Assembly (NCBI RefSeq): GCF_002736105.1
Contig: NZ_CP024123.1
Span: 1,666,001 to 1,730,000 of the forward strand
Reading direction: 5' to 3'
Length of the DNA stretch: 64,000 bases
DNA from: Solibacillus sp. R5-41
Lineage (GTDB): Bacteria > Bacillota > Bacilli > Bacillales_A > Planococcaceae
Every line of letters starts with the position of its first letter. Positions within the stretch are counted from its first letter, which is position 1. Shown piece after piece: positions 52,591 through 62,024 of the stretch. The position numbers were made by a program, and so were the translations under genes. The notes under the pieces were generated by a model. It did no database searches and was not told where the DNA came from. It was given only the letters and a program-made list of their open reading frames with translations.

Positions 52591-53880
52591 ATGGCAGAAC
52601 GCATACCATGCAAGACGGAAGGCTGCAGCGCAACAATTCTGCTGAGTACAGCAGCCAAAACAGGCGGCATCTGCATGCCTTGCCATCAAGAGCAAGAACG
52701 AAAAAAGCAACAAACTTATATTGAGCAGCACCGCAAAACGGTGAATCTCTATGAAGGACTAACAGATCATTTAGACATTCTCAAGGTGATGCATTCACCA
52801 AGAAAGCAAGGTCCGCTTATCCAATACACTCCTTATCCTTTAAGCATGGAGCAGGTGTACATATCGTTATCAAATCATGAAGCGGGCGGTATATTAGAAT
52901 ATGCGATGGAATTACTCGCTATTAACAATGAAAGTGAAGCAGAAGACATTTTATTATCACTAGTAAGTTATCGGAATGATAATATCTCGAATGCTTTGCC
53001 TGAGCTTATAGAGCGCGGCTTGTTTCATAACCCGATTCTTTTTAAAGATGCGCCACAAGACATTCAAAATCTGCTTTTGGAGAGGGTGATTTGGGATGAG
53101 GACAACCGAAATCATCTCCTTCTTGTACTCGGATGGATTGGTAATGACGCGGTCACAGAGCAATTTCGGGAATGGCAAATGCAGCCGCCAAAATGGGCGG
53201 AGCAGTTGTATGTAACTCCTGAAACTTACGCTCTTGATGGAGGATGGGAGCTTACCTCAGACGGAGAGAGGCGTGACCTAATAAACCATTTATGTTATGC
53301 GATTAGGCAAGCAGACCAACAGTATGATGATTTAAATGAACAACATCATGTTCGTTTTCTTGGGATAAGCCATTCAACATGCCCATGGTGCAATAGGAAG
53401 TTAACGAAGTTGATAGATGCAGCTACCTCTCATCCGTCCTTGCAATATCTCGACCTGCAGATGGAGAACCTGCAGGTGATAACCTGTGACTTATGTGGGG
53501 GCTTTAGCACGATATACATGGAGCTGGACGATCATGGCGTGCCTGTCTGGAGCTGCTATAATCAGGAACCTGATTATCTTCCGGATATTGATGACGTAAA
53601 CAGCAGAACTGAAATCCCACCTAGTTTAGTCCTTTCACATGAGCCGCAATCACCGTATTATGCTGCAGTTTGGACCATGTCACAATTAGATTCGCAGATC
53701 GGCGGTCATCCAAGCTGGGTCCAGGATCCGGAGTATCCAGTTTGTCCTTGTTGTGAACGAAGAATGCAGTATATAGGGCAGATCGATTATGCAGATTTCG
53801 ATGAATATGCTGAAGGCATTTTTTATATGTTTATATGTCAAAAAGACAGGATTACAGCAACAGTATATCAGCAAAGCTGA
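52591..53880 (+). CDS. Cys-rich zinc-motif protein, DUF1963-like C-terminus
   Basis: A 429-residue soluble protein. N-terminal CKTEGC...CMPCH (residues 6-31) is a zinc ribbon. A second CPWC...CDLC pair lies at about 266-305. The end IGGHPSWVQDPEYPVCPCCE then MQYIGQIDYADFD and YMFICQ resembles the GG.P...C..C...M..I.QID end of DUF1963/YwqG and PDCD2-like proteins. The middle is helical. It lies between two ankyrin genes and before a SUKH gene, which suggests an immunity or toxin-related role by context. RBS AAAGGGGGAT. Confidence 0.72.
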   Translation: MAERIPCKTEGCSATILLSTAAKTGGICMPCHQEQERKKQQTYIEQHRKTVNLYEGLTDHLDILKVMHSPRKQGPLIQYTPYPLSMEQVYISLSNHEAGGILEYAMELLAINNESEAEDILLSLVSYRNDNISNALPELIERGLFHNPILFKDAPQDIQNLLLERVIWDEDNRNHLLLVLGWIGNDAVTEQFREWQMQPPKWAEQLYVTPETYALDGGWELTSDGERRDLINHLCYAIRQADQQYDDLNEQHHVRFLGISHSTCPWCNRKLTKLIDAATSHPSLQYLDLQMENLQVITCDLCGGFSTIYMELDDHGVPVWSCYNQEPDYLPDIDDVNSRTEIPPSLVLSHEPQSPYYAAVWTMSQLDSQIGGHPSWVQDPEYPVCPCCERRMQYIGQIDYADFDEYAEGIFYMFICQKDRITATVYQQS

Positions 53881-53926
53881 ATAACGTTCATGTTTATGGT
53901 AGCACCGTGTCAAAGGGGGAGTACAC

Positions 53927-54630
53927 TTGGATTGGAAAGAAGTTAGCAAGACAGATGATCTGTCTCGTGTACTGAAGGCAGCAGCAGAACTGGATGTGAA
54001 TGAACGGGACGAACGGGGGAGAACACCGCTGATGCTTTTTTTGACAAATCGAATGCCTGTTCAGGCGATAGAGGTATTGATAGAGCATGGAGTAGAACTT
54101 GATGCACAGGATAAACTTGGTGATACACCACTTAAAAAAGCTGTAAAGTTCAAGCAAATTGAAGCCCTTTTAGCTCATCGAAGCTGGGGCAAAACTGGAC
54201 TCGCCACTGGGCATATTAGCTACAGCTTGGAATGCGGCCCGTACAGATAAGAAGGTTGCAGACCTTCTGCTTGAAACAAAAGGAGCGGTTCGTCTTTCTC
54301 TGACACGAGGAGAGCAAAGGTTTGTTGATGAGGTTTTGTATGAGGAGTCACAGAACAAAATGTGCGATAAGATAGAAGGAATAAATTCGCCGGAAATATT
54401 ACATGCCATCGTGAACGAAAATAACTTGGATGATGGCCCTGAACCGATGCTGTCCGTTTTTCATAATCCAGTCACTCCAGAAATTACTCTTCTCGACATG
54501 TATGAATTATTAGATGGATATTACTGGCGGTAGGGGGGATTCGGATAATCTGCTAAACACGAAAGAGGAGAAACGCTTTAAGGAACTTGTTGTTGCACTG
54601 AATGAAAGATTCGAGCGGAACCGCCACTAA
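53927..54630 (+). pseudogene. Ankyrin-repeat gene broken by frameshifts
   Basis: From TTG 53927 (RBS GGGGGAG) the frame encodes two ankyrin repeats (AELDVNERDERGRTPLMLFL; EHGVELDAQDKLGDTPLKKA). Near 54177 one extra base shifts the frame: IEAGAKLDSPLGILATAWNA and onward continues in the next frame to a stop at 54531-54533. A further shift leads to NTKEEKRFKELVVALNERFE and a stop at 54630. Restored, it would be about 235 residues. It is either decayed or a sequencing error; two shifts favour decay. Confidence 0.8.
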
Positions 54631-54667
54631 AATAATGAATGCTGAAGACCCAAAGAAGATGACAAGA

Positions 54668-54699
54668 AGAAGAGCCCGCTTTGAAAGCGAGCTCTTTTC
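54668..54699. terminator. Bidirectional terminator between convergent genes
   Basis: AAGAGCCCGCTTT pairs with AAAGCGAGCTCTT (one mismatch), with U-run on the + side. Confidence 0.8.
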
Positions 54700-54738
54700 A
54701 TTATTAGAGATGAACCTAATCTGCAACTTAATCTGTGA

Positions 54739-56121
54739 TTAGCCTTCATTTAACTTATTAATTACTTCCTCTGCAAACGCATTGGTAAAGCGAATAATCC
54801 CGTGATTCTGTACGATACGTCCTTCCTCGATGCGATGATCAAGCCAATCTGTAATAAAAGAAGGGCCATATCCGCCTTGACCGAATTCTCCGCCAAAAGC
54901 GATTATGTTTTGATATGCTGCCACATATTGATCACGACTGGTGTCCGGATACGACTTCGTATATAACCAAAACTGCACATCATACATGACATACGATAAT
55001 TCATCTGCATGAAAAGAAAAATGTCCTTTTTCTTCAACAATCCGTGTACATATACTGCGGATTTTCTGTTCAACCTGTTCCACTTCGGTTACTTGTGAGC
55101 ACAGCTCCTCCAGCAGGGGAGAAAATTTACCGTGCGCAACTTTATCCAAGGCTTCTTCTTTGTCTTCTTCAGAAGTATCATATTGTTCTTCGCTCACTAA
55201 GCCTTTAATAAACTCTTCAAAATTATCGGCAAGGAAGGTAATCTCATAATCCTCTTCTTGATCGACATGAACGACTTCAGGTTCTCCAGCTTTACCGCAT
55301 GCTCGGTAGTCTAACATGACGACATCATGACCGGCTGAAGGACAATCACAGATCACCACGCCAATGTCAGGATATCCCCATTCCTCGATCATAAATGGAC
55401 TGCCCAGATCTCCGCACAGCGAATAGCTTTTCTCGCGACCAATTCCCATAATCCCTGAAATAGCAATATGATCCTCTGCCCAGGAAGTCGGTTCCTGAGT
55501 TGGAAAGTAGGTGTTCTTCGGCACCCCGCCATTCTGATGCCTCATCAGATGAATATAAGAGGAGGGGAGCTTATAACAAAGCTCTTTTTCTATAGAAGCG
55601 ATTAGTTCATCCGTCGGTGGCTCAGATTGATAGGATGTTCTAGCATACCCGCTGTCATCCCAGAAATCAGTTAGAAACATATCTGAAAAAGGACTCTTCT
55701 TTGCTGCGGAACCGCCACGCTCGAAGTAAGCTTGCTTCTTGGCAAGCCGGAGTTCTTCCTTTTTCTGCTTCTTCGCTTTATGAGTACTCGTTCTTAAAAA
55801 GTACTCGGTACTTTTAACACCAGGCTCTAATTGATCAGACCTGTTGAAAGCTTGAGCTGCTTCCTCATATCTCTTTAAATGATAAAGAGCAAAGCCTACC
55901 CGATAATGCCATAGAGAATCCTGTTTGCCAGCCTCAGAAATTTTATCAAATTGATAGAGCGCTTCTTTGTAAAGCCCCAAATTGTTATAGGCTCGGGCCA
56001 AAAGGCTGATTGATTCATAGTCTCGTTCTTCATCAGGAATTTGTGAAAGCGAATCGATAATTCGCTGATGTTCGTCTACTTCATGCCACTCGTTCAATTG
56101 ATCAATAAGCTTTTGTTCCAT
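54739..56121 (-). CDS. TPR-SMI1/KNR4 (SUKH) immunity-type protein
   Basis: A 460-residue protein on the minus strand. Residues 30-100 are tetratricopeptide-like (ESISLLARAYNNLGLYKEAL, FALYHLKRYEEAAQAF). After a basic linker comes a SUKH/SMI1-KNR4 domain (ELCYKLPSSYIHLMRHQNGG, WGYPDIGVVICDCPSAGHDV, FLADNFEEFIKGL), and a C-terminal helical region. SUKH proteins are typical immunity proteins against polymorphic toxins. GGAGGT lies just before the ATG at 56121. It is the only minus-strand gene of the right half of the island. Confidence 0.85.
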   Translation of the reverse strand: MEQKLIDQLNEWHEVDEHQRIIDSLSQIPDEERDYESISLLARAYNNLGLYKEALYQFDKISEAGKQDSLWHYRVGFALYHLKRYEEAAQAFNRSDQLEPGVKSTEYFLRTSTHKAKKQKKEELRLAKKQAYFERGGSAAKKSPFSDMFLTDFWDDSGYARTSYQSEPPTDELIASIEKELCYKLPSSYIHLMRHQNGGVPKNTYFPTQEPTSWAEDHIAISGIMGIGREKSYSLCGDLGSPFMIEEWGYPDIGVVICDCPSAGHDVVMLDYRACGKAGEPEVVHVDQEEDYEITFLADNFEEFIKGLVSEEQYDTSEEDKEEALDKVAHGKFSPLLEELCSQVTEVEQVEQKIRSICTRIVEEKGHFSFHADELSYVMYDVQFWLYTKSYPDTSRDQYVAAYQNIIAFGGEFGQGGYGPSFITDWLDHRIEEGRIVQNHGIIRFTNAFAEEVINKLNEG

Positions 56122-56307
56122 TTCTACCTCCAAATGATTATTTAGAAAATAACTACATATGTATCTGGTAGCCTCTACCTTTAAAATAGTAACATTTATA
56201 AATGAAGGATTCTAGAATTTTCCTATATGTTACAATTATGCTGAATTTATATTTGACATTGCTATCGTAAAGTGGCATTTATAGAGTTTGTGTTTCTGTT
56301 CCGGAGC

Positions 56308-56451
56308 ATGAATAAATGTAGAATAAATATTCGACGATTAGGTCACGCCAATCCTAAAATCACTTTAGAGTATTATGCACATTTATTGCCGAATGCAGAT
56401 AATGACAGTGCAGACATTTTTCACAAGGCCATCCAAAGTAACACTAAATAA
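56308..56451 (+). pseudogene. C-terminal remnant of a tyrosine integrase (right island end)
   Basis: Frame RRLGHANPKITLEYYAHLLP, then NADNDSADIFHKAIQSNTK and a stop. RxLGHAxxxxTLxxYAH is the conserved C-terminal box with the nucleophile Tyr. The catalytic N-terminal part is missing. 56134-56307 shows only AT-rich sequence. Confidence 0.8.
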
Positions 56452-56610
56452 TTGGAAAAAATCTTACGAATAACACCGGGACATTTAAGTTTTGTTTAAT
56501 CCAGCGAAAAAAGGATTCAATTGCCCAGCGTTCTTTGTACATGCCGGCGATTTCTTCGGCTGTCACGTCACGAAGATTGGTCACAACGCGTACAATGGTG
56601 GGGGGCGCAA
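56444..56610 (-). mobile_element. IS4-family transposase C-terminal fragment
   Basis: Minus-strand frame PPTIVRVVTNLRDVTAEEIA then GMYKERWAIESFFRWIKQNL, the Y-x2-R-x3-E-x6-K box of IS4 transposases. Both ends of the element are missing. Confidence 0.75.
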
Positions 56611-56690
56611 GTTCGAGACTTGTCGAGACCATCAATTAAAGTGCCTGATAACGTCGGTGTATCAACGTTTTCAGGTTTTTTATTTTTGGA
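56597..56690 (+). other. tRNA 3'-end-like block with terminator (copy 2)
   Basis: GGTGGGGGGCGCAAG-TTCGAGA-CTTG-TCGAGACCA, then CCTGATAACGTCG/CAACGTTTTCAGG and TTTTTT. Compared with copy 1 at 41387-41486 (opposite strand) the T-arm stem changed on both sides (CAAG/CTTG against CTGG/CCAG), so pairing is kept. TTTGTCCGCAATTTGTC follows at about 56714 and is also found near copy 1. Confidence 0.6.
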
Positions 56691-57013
56691 TAACTTCCTA
56701 CCTTACACCTTTATTTTTGGATTTGTCCGCAATTTGTCGGCACGAACAAAAATGCGGTATTCAGTCAGCTTTTTGCATACGGAAGGACAGAAGAAAAAGA
56801 ACTGTAAACCTTTATCTTTCGCTAGTTTTACTCACCAGCTTCTTTGTGCTATCCAGCCAATCGAATGGCGCATTGTTCTCAAAGAAATACTCGAATTTCA
56901 TTGGGAACTTTATAAAGTAAAAACTAGATTAATTTGGATAATAAGTACGTGGGAATCTTTAATTATTTATTATTCAATTTAAGTCTTCTTACACAAACAT
57001 ACATCAAAAAAAA

Positions 57014-57190
57014 TCAATAACGATCCCAAATCAAAGCTTGTGAACCAAGCGCATATGACTGCCATGGTGTGACAACGGTACGAAACGCTTCATTTTTTAC
57101 TTTTTTCCACAAGAAATATTCAACCCCAGCAGTGCCACGCTTGAGCTTCTCACGTCTATTAGAAACACTTTCGTACGTTTCTTGTTATAG
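57014..57190 (-). pseudogene. Decayed gene end, unknown conserved-looking protein
   Basis: A minus-strand frame without a start codon reads REKLKRGTAGVEYFLWKKVK then NEAFRTVVTPWQSYALGSQA and LIWDRY before a stop. The composition (many W, Y, F, K in an ordered pattern) looks like real protein. The right end overlaps AATAACGATCCCAAATCAAA, similar to array type A repeats. 57191-57483 holds nothing else that I can support. Confidence 0.4.
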
Positions 57191-57483
57191 ATTATACGTA
57201 GTTTGCCACCTTGTTCTCTACTAGATTATATGGATATCAATGGGAATTATTTCAATTAATATACTAATAAGTTAAAAGTAAATAATCTTAAGAAATCAAC
57301 AAGAATACCGCTGTCTGCCGCTTATTGTAAGAAATTTCTCAACTTATAATGACGAAAAGAATTGAAATATCTTTTCGCTAAACAAAAACTATACAATAAT
57401 TGGTACTTTATTAGCTTCTTCTCTCATATGTAATAGATATTAGTCTGAAATTTTATACTATTTTTGATATGGGGGAGAGATAG

Positions 57484-58716
57484 ATGACATTTGCAAGCTT
57501 AAAAAAAACGGCATCGTACGTACGTGATCGAAAGACAGTTATTGAATTGACACAAAAATTAGTACGAATAGAAAGTGTGTATCGTGAAAATGATCCAAAT
57601 GGCAATGAAGAAGAAGTAGCCAATTATATAGCTCAGTATTTACGAGATATGGGCATTGAAACACATGTAGAGGAAGTGGTGCCTGGTAGACCAAACGTTA
57701 TTGGCATTATTGATTCTGGCAATCCAGGGAAAACGCTGCTGTTTGAAGGCCATACGGATGTTGTAACAGAAGGAAATCGTGAGGCATGGGTGTATGATCC
57801 ATTCGGCGCAGAAATTGTGGACGGTCGTATGTATGGACGCGGCACAAATGATACAAAAGGAAATCTTGCATGTATGATTACAGCTTGTCAGTCCTTGCTG
57901 CTAGATCAGGAGGAGTTTACAGGCAAAATTATTTTATGTATTCCTTGTGATGAAGAGGGACTGATGCTTGGTATTAAGCATTTCATTAAAAACGGCTGGG
58001 CTGACGGAGTAGATGGTGCAATTATTTGTGAGCCACAAGAAAATAATGTGTGTATTGCACAGCGTGGTGCGATTCGCTTACAGGTAGATATTTTCGGTAA
58101 AATGGCACACGGTGCGATATCTTGGAGTGGCATTAACCCGAATTGGCGTATGGCGCGCTTTATTGTAGAGCTTGAAAAATTAGAAAAAGAAGAGCAGGCA
58201 CGTTTAGGGAGAGACGCTATGTTGAACTGGCCATCGATTACGCCAACAATTTTACGTGCTCCAGTAAAAGGGGATGCGCAAATTAATGTGATTCCAGATC
58301 ACTGTATGACGACGCTCGATATTCGGACGGTGCCAGCGCAAGATCATGATGAGCTCCTTGGCAAAATTGATGCAATTATTAAACGCTTACAAGCGGATGA
58401 TCCCGACTTCAAGGTGGAGTTGACGGTATTAGATAATCGACCAGCGACAGCAACACCGAAGGAAGATCCTGTCGTACAGGCTATCTATGAGGCGGTTGCA
58501 GAAGTAACAGAACAAAAACCGATTTATAACGGTGTACCCGGTGCAACAGATGGCACATTCCTCCATGTGCATGGTGTGCCAATTGTGACAGTAGGTGCTG
58601 GTGATCGCGAAATTCCGCATCAAATTAATGAGTATGTGGATATTGAAGAACTAGCCGAAACGACAGCGATTTATCGTTTGGCAGCACTAAAGTTTCTTAA
58701 GGACGATAAAATATGA
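57484..58716 (+). CDS. M20 family hydrolase (ArgE/DapE/YgeY-like)
   Basis: A 410-residue di-zinc hydrolase. LFEGHTDVVTEGNREAW holds the first His and Asp, GRGTNDTKGNLACMI the bridging Asp, CDEEGLMLGIKH the catalytic and ligand Glu, and the end GVPGATDGTFLHVHGVPIVT with H620-region PHQINEYV the last ligands. The YgeY/ArgE branch cleaves N-acyl or N-carbamoyl amino acids. RBS GGGGGAGAG. It overlaps the next gene by four bases and heads a catabolic operon. Confidence 0.88.
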   Translation: MTFASLKKTASYVRDRKTVIELTQKLVRIESVYRENDPNGNEEEVANYIAQYLRDMGIETHVEEVVPGRPNVIGIIDSGNPGKTLLFEGHTDVVTEGNREAWVYDPFGAEIVDGRMYGRGTNDTKGNLACMITACQSLLLDQEEFTGKIILCIPCDEEGLMLGIKHFIKNGWADGVDGAIICEPQENNVCIAQRGAIRLQVDIFGKMAHGAISWSGINPNWRMARFIVELEKLEKEEQARLGRDAMLNWPSITPTILRAPVKGDAQINVIPDHCMTTLDIRTVPAQDHDELLGKIDAIIKRLQADDPDFKVELTVLDNRPATATPKEDPVVQAIYEAVAEVTEQKPIYNGVPGATDGTFLHVHGVPIVTVGAGDREIPHQINEYVDIEELAETTAIYRLAALKFLKDDKI

Positions 58717-59807
58717 TAACAGCGACTCGAATAGCGATTATCCCAGGAGATGGCATTGGCAAGGAAGTAATGGAAGAGGCCATCAAAGTGCTGGAGGTTT
58801 TACAGGAGCATGATCATACACTACAAATAGAAGCAACAATATTTCCGTGGAGTTCAGATTATTATCTAGAACATGGGCGAATGATGCCAAATAATGCGCT
58901 CGAAACATTGGCGCAATATGATGCGATATTATTTGGCGCAATTGGTGATGACCGCGTACCTGATGATGTCACGGTGTGGGAGTTAATCATGCCGATACGC
59001 AAACAATTTCAGCAGTATGTAAACTTCCGACCGATTAAATCACTGCCAGGTATTGCCTCACCGTTAGCAAATGGTAAGAATATTGATTTTGTCATTTTCC
59101 GAGAAAACGCAGAAGGGGAATATTCTAATAGTGGGGGACGTATATACAACGATCAACCGCAGGAAATGACCATTCAAAATACGATTATGACACGTATAGG
59201 TATTGAAAAAATTGTGCGTGCTGCTTGCAATTATGCGCATAAACATCATAAAACGAAAATTACGAGTGCCACAAAGTCAAATGCCATCATACATTCGATG
59301 AAGTTTTGGGACGAGCACACGAAAAGGGTGCTCGGGAATACGTCGCCAACACTTCAGTTGGAATCTATTTATATTGATGCGTTAGTAGCGTATTTTGTGG
59401 AGCGACCACAAGATTTTGAAGTCGTTGTGGCCTCGAATTTATTTGGTGATATTTTATCGGATTTAGGATCTGCGCTTGTTGGGGGTCTTGGTCTTTCACC
59501 CTCTGCAAATCTCAATCCTGAAAAAGCGTTTCCGTCTATGTTTGAGCCTGTGCACGGTTCGGCACCTAATATTGCAGGAAAGGGCATTGCAAATCCAATC
59601 GCCCAAATTTGGTCACTTGCTTTACTGTTTGGACATATCGGTCGTCCAGAGGTAGAGGAGCTTATTGTGTCAGCGATTGAGAAGGTGCTAAGAGAAGGTA
59701 GTGTCAAAACTGCAGATATTGGCGGTCAGGCAAATACACAAGAAATGGGTAACGCGATTTGTGAAGTCATTGTAGCGATGAAATCAATAGCAACAAGGAG
59801 TGATTAA
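58713..59807 (+). CDS. Isocitrate/isopropylmalate-dehydrogenase family, tartrate/D-malate type
   Basis: A 364-residue NAD-dependent decarboxylating dehydrogenase. IIPGDGIGKEVMEEAI at the start, YVNFRPIKSLPG (substrate Arg), DFVIFRENAEGEYSNSGGR, catalytic Lys in SATKSNAI and the metal Asp in NLFGDILSDLGSAL. The WELIMPIRKQFQQYVNFRP segment is like tartrate/D-malate dehydrogenases (YcsA) rather than LeuB. It shares ATGA with the previous gene. It probably oxidises a 2-hydroxy acid in the pathway. Confidence 0.88.
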   Translation: MITATRIAIIPGDGIGKEVMEEAIKVLEVLQEHDHTLQIEATIFPWSSDYYLEHGRMMPNNALETLAQYDAILFGAIGDDRVPDDVTVWELIMPIRKQFQQYVNFRPIKSLPGIASPLANGKNIDFVIFRENAEGEYSNSGGRIYNDQPQEMTIQNTIMTRIGIEKIVRAACNYAHKHHKTKITSATKSNAIIHSMKFWDEHTKRVLGNTSPTLQLESIYIDALVAYFVERPQDFEVVVASNLFGDILSDLGSALVGGLGLSPSANLNPEKAFPSMFEPVHGSAPNIAGKGIANPIAQIWSLALLFGHIGRPEVEELIVSAIEKVLREGSVKTADIGGQANTQEMGNAICEVIVAMKSIATRSD

Positions 59808-59808
59808 T

Positions 59809-60555
59809 ATGGCAGTTGATCAGCAAGTAGTGATTGTGACAGGTGCGGGTGGTGGTATGGGACAAGCTATTTTAAAGCATTTGCTAGAGCAAGGGAAAAT
59901 TGTTGTTGGGCTTGATTTATCAGTAGCATCACTAGCTGATAGGGAAAGTGATGTGCTGCAACTCCATGACGTGAATGTGCTTCATGAGGATAAAGTAAAT
60001 GAAGTTTTTCAAAATATTTATGACAAATATGGACGAATCGATGGGCTTGTCAATGCGATTGGCATTGCACAGGCGGCGACACCGATTGAAGATGTATCGA
60101 TAAATGAGTGGAATCGTTTAATGGACGTGAATGTGAAAAGTTTATTTATTACGACAAAAGCGGCTGTGCCATATATGAAGGCACGTAAAAAAGGAGCGAT
60201 TGTCACGATTGCCTCAATTTCAGCTGTACGTCCGCGTCCAGGGTTGCAAGCTTATATCGCATCAAAAGGAGCAGCGGAAAGTTTTTCTCGTGGGTTGGCC
60301 ATTGAACTTGCGCCGCATCAAATTCGAGTGAATACTATTCATCCTGGGCCAGCGGATACACAAATGTTGTCCCAATTTGCGGCACCAAATGCAGACGTTG
60401 AACAAACAAAGCAAGAAGTATTTGTCCAATCTGTCCCACTTGGTCGCCTAGTCGCTCCTGCAGATATTGCAGGAGCCGTTTGTTATTTACTTTCGGATGC
60501 AGCGAGTATGGTAACGGGTACGACGTTACATGTTGATGGGGGTCGTGGATTGTAA
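59809..60555 (+). CDS. SDR family oxidoreductase
   Basis: A 248-residue short-chain dehydrogenase. TGAGGGMGQAIL is the NAD(P) glycine motif, NAIGIAQ the central NAG-like motif, Ser in IASISAV, and YIASKGA the catalytic Y-x3-K. GGTTLHVDGG closes the fold. AAGGAGTG fits the ATG at 59809; GTG at 59800 is possible. Starts one or two bases after the previous stop and shares TAATG with the next gene. Confidence 0.9.
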   Translation: MAVDQQVVIVTGAGGGMGQAILKHLLEQGKIVVGLDLSVASLADRESDVLQLHDVNVLHEDKVNEVFQNIYDKYGRIDGLVNAIGIAQAATPIEDVSINEWNRLMDVNVKSLFITTKAAVPYMKARKKGAIVTIASISAVRPRPGLQAYIASKGAAESFSRGLAIELAPHQIRVNTIHPGPADTQMLSQFAAPNADVEQTKQEVFVQSVPLGRLVAPADIAGAVCYLLSDAASMVTGTTLHVDGGRGL

Positions 60556-62003
60556 TGCAAAAAATTCCAATGTTGATAAATGGCGATTGGGTTTACGCGG
60601 ATGAAGAACGATTAGTAGATGTAACGAATCCGTCTACTGGTGAAGTGCTGGCGCAAATTAGTAATGCAAATGAAGCGCAAGTCAATGAAGCGATACGTGC
60701 GGCACGTGTGGCATTTGACAGTGAAGAATGGCGTAAGGTGAAGGCATTTGAGCGTGGTCAGCTACTAACCGAGTTAGCACAATATATACGTGAGCATGCG
60801 GAAGAATGGAGTTTACTAGAGTGCCGAGATGTCGGGAAGCCGTTATCACAAGCGCGTGCAGATATTGAAGCGGCAGCTCGTTATTTTGAGTTTTATGGTG
60901 GAGCGGCGGATAAAGTTATGGGGGATACCATTCCGATTGAAGATGGTATTTTAAATGCGGTAGTACTGGAGCCAGTTGGAATTACCGTACATATCGTACC
61001 GTGGAACTATCCGATTCAAATTACAGCAAGAAGTGTCGCAGCTGCCATTGCCACAGGTAATGCGGTGATTGTGAAAAGTGCGGAAGATACGCCACTAACG
61101 ACGCATGCAATAACGAAGTGGTTTGCGGCTAAAGTGCCGGCAGGAATTTTTCAGCATGTTACAGGCTTAGGGAGTGATGTTGGACCACTATTAACATCGC
61201 ATCCAGACATTAATCACATTACTTTTACTGGTTCTGTCCCAACAGGCATTGCCGTGATGCAGGCAGCGGCTAAAAATATTGTGCCAGTGACGTTAGAGCT
61301 TGGTGGGAAATCACCGAACATCGTATTTGCAGATGCGCCGATGGAACAGGCATTGGACGGTGTACTACGTGCCATCATTCAAAATGCAGGACAAACATGC
61401 TCAGCAGGCGCACGTTTACTGATTGAAGAAAGTGCAAAAGAGGTGTTTTTAACTCAGCTAGTGGAGCGATTTAAAGTGCTCAAAGTGGGTCCTGGTGAAG
61501 CAGATCTAGATATGGGACCATTATTAAATGAACGTCAATTTATGAATATTTTAGTGCGATTACAGCAAGCGAGGGAAGACGGCTATGTTGTAGTTGGTGG
61601 CGAAACATTGACGATTGAGGGCTATGAGAAAGGGTATTACATTCAACCGACAATTCTTGATGGCTTGGAAGATACCCACGTTCTAGCGCAGGAAGAAATA
61701 TTCGGACCAGTCCTTACTGTCTTTACATTTGACACAGTCGAAAAAGCAATTGCACTGGCCAATAGTACACAATACGGATTAGTAGCAGGTGTTTGGTCAA
61801 AGGATTTAGATACAGCGCATTATGTCGCAAGCCGTGTGCAGGCAGGGCAAGTGTTTATCAATAATTACGGAGCAGCAGGTGGTATTCAAATGCCATTTGG
61901 AGGATATAAGAAAAGCGGCATTGGGCGTGAAAAAGGCTTTGTTGCACTTCGAAATTATACACAAATGAAAAATATTGCTATTCGTTATGCTCTACCCAAT
62001 TGA
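60555..62003 (+). CDS. Aldehyde dehydrogenase (betaine-aldehyde type)
   Basis: A 482-residue NAD(P)-dependent aldehyde dehydrogenase. PWNYPIQITARSVAAAIATG is the cofactor loop, LELGGKSPNIVFADA the catalytic Glu, QNAGQTCSAGARLL the catalytic Cys, EEIFGPVL and PFGGYKKSGIGREKG the end motifs. It is closest in pattern to the betaine/amino-aldehyde subfamily. Start ATG overlaps the previous stop by one base. Confidence 0.92.
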   Translation: MQKIPMLINGDWVYADEERLVDVTNPSTGEVLAQISNANEAQVNEAIRAARVAFDSEEWRKVKAFERGQLLTELAQYIREHAEEWSLLECRDVGKPLSQARADIEAAARYFEFYGGAADKVMGDTIPIEDGILNAVVLEPVGITVHIVPWNYPIQITARSVAAAIATGNAVIVKSAEDTPLTTHAITKWFAAKVPAGIFQHVTGLGSDVGPLLTSHPDINHITFTGSVPTGIAVMQAAAKNIVPVTLELGGKSPNIVFADAPMEQALDGVLRAIIQNAGQTCSAGARLLIEESAKEVFLTQLVERFKVLKVGPGEADLDMGPLLNERQFMNILVRLQQAREDGYVVVGGETLTIEGYEKGYYIQPTILDGLEDTHVLAQEEIFGPVLTVFTFDTVEKAIALANSTQYGLVAGVWSKDLDTAHYVASRVQAGQVFINNYGAAGGIQMPFGGYKKSGIGREKGFVALRNYTQMKNIAIRYALPN

Positions 62004-62024
62004 ACGTGAGAAGGAGGGAAGCAT

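Noticed and set aside
56492..56982. Two overlapping + strand frames of about 142 and 153 codons
   Set aside because: They run over the IS4 fragment on the other strand, the tRNA-like block and its terminator. Their shared phrase with the frame at 41386-41598 comes from the repeated block, not from a protein family.
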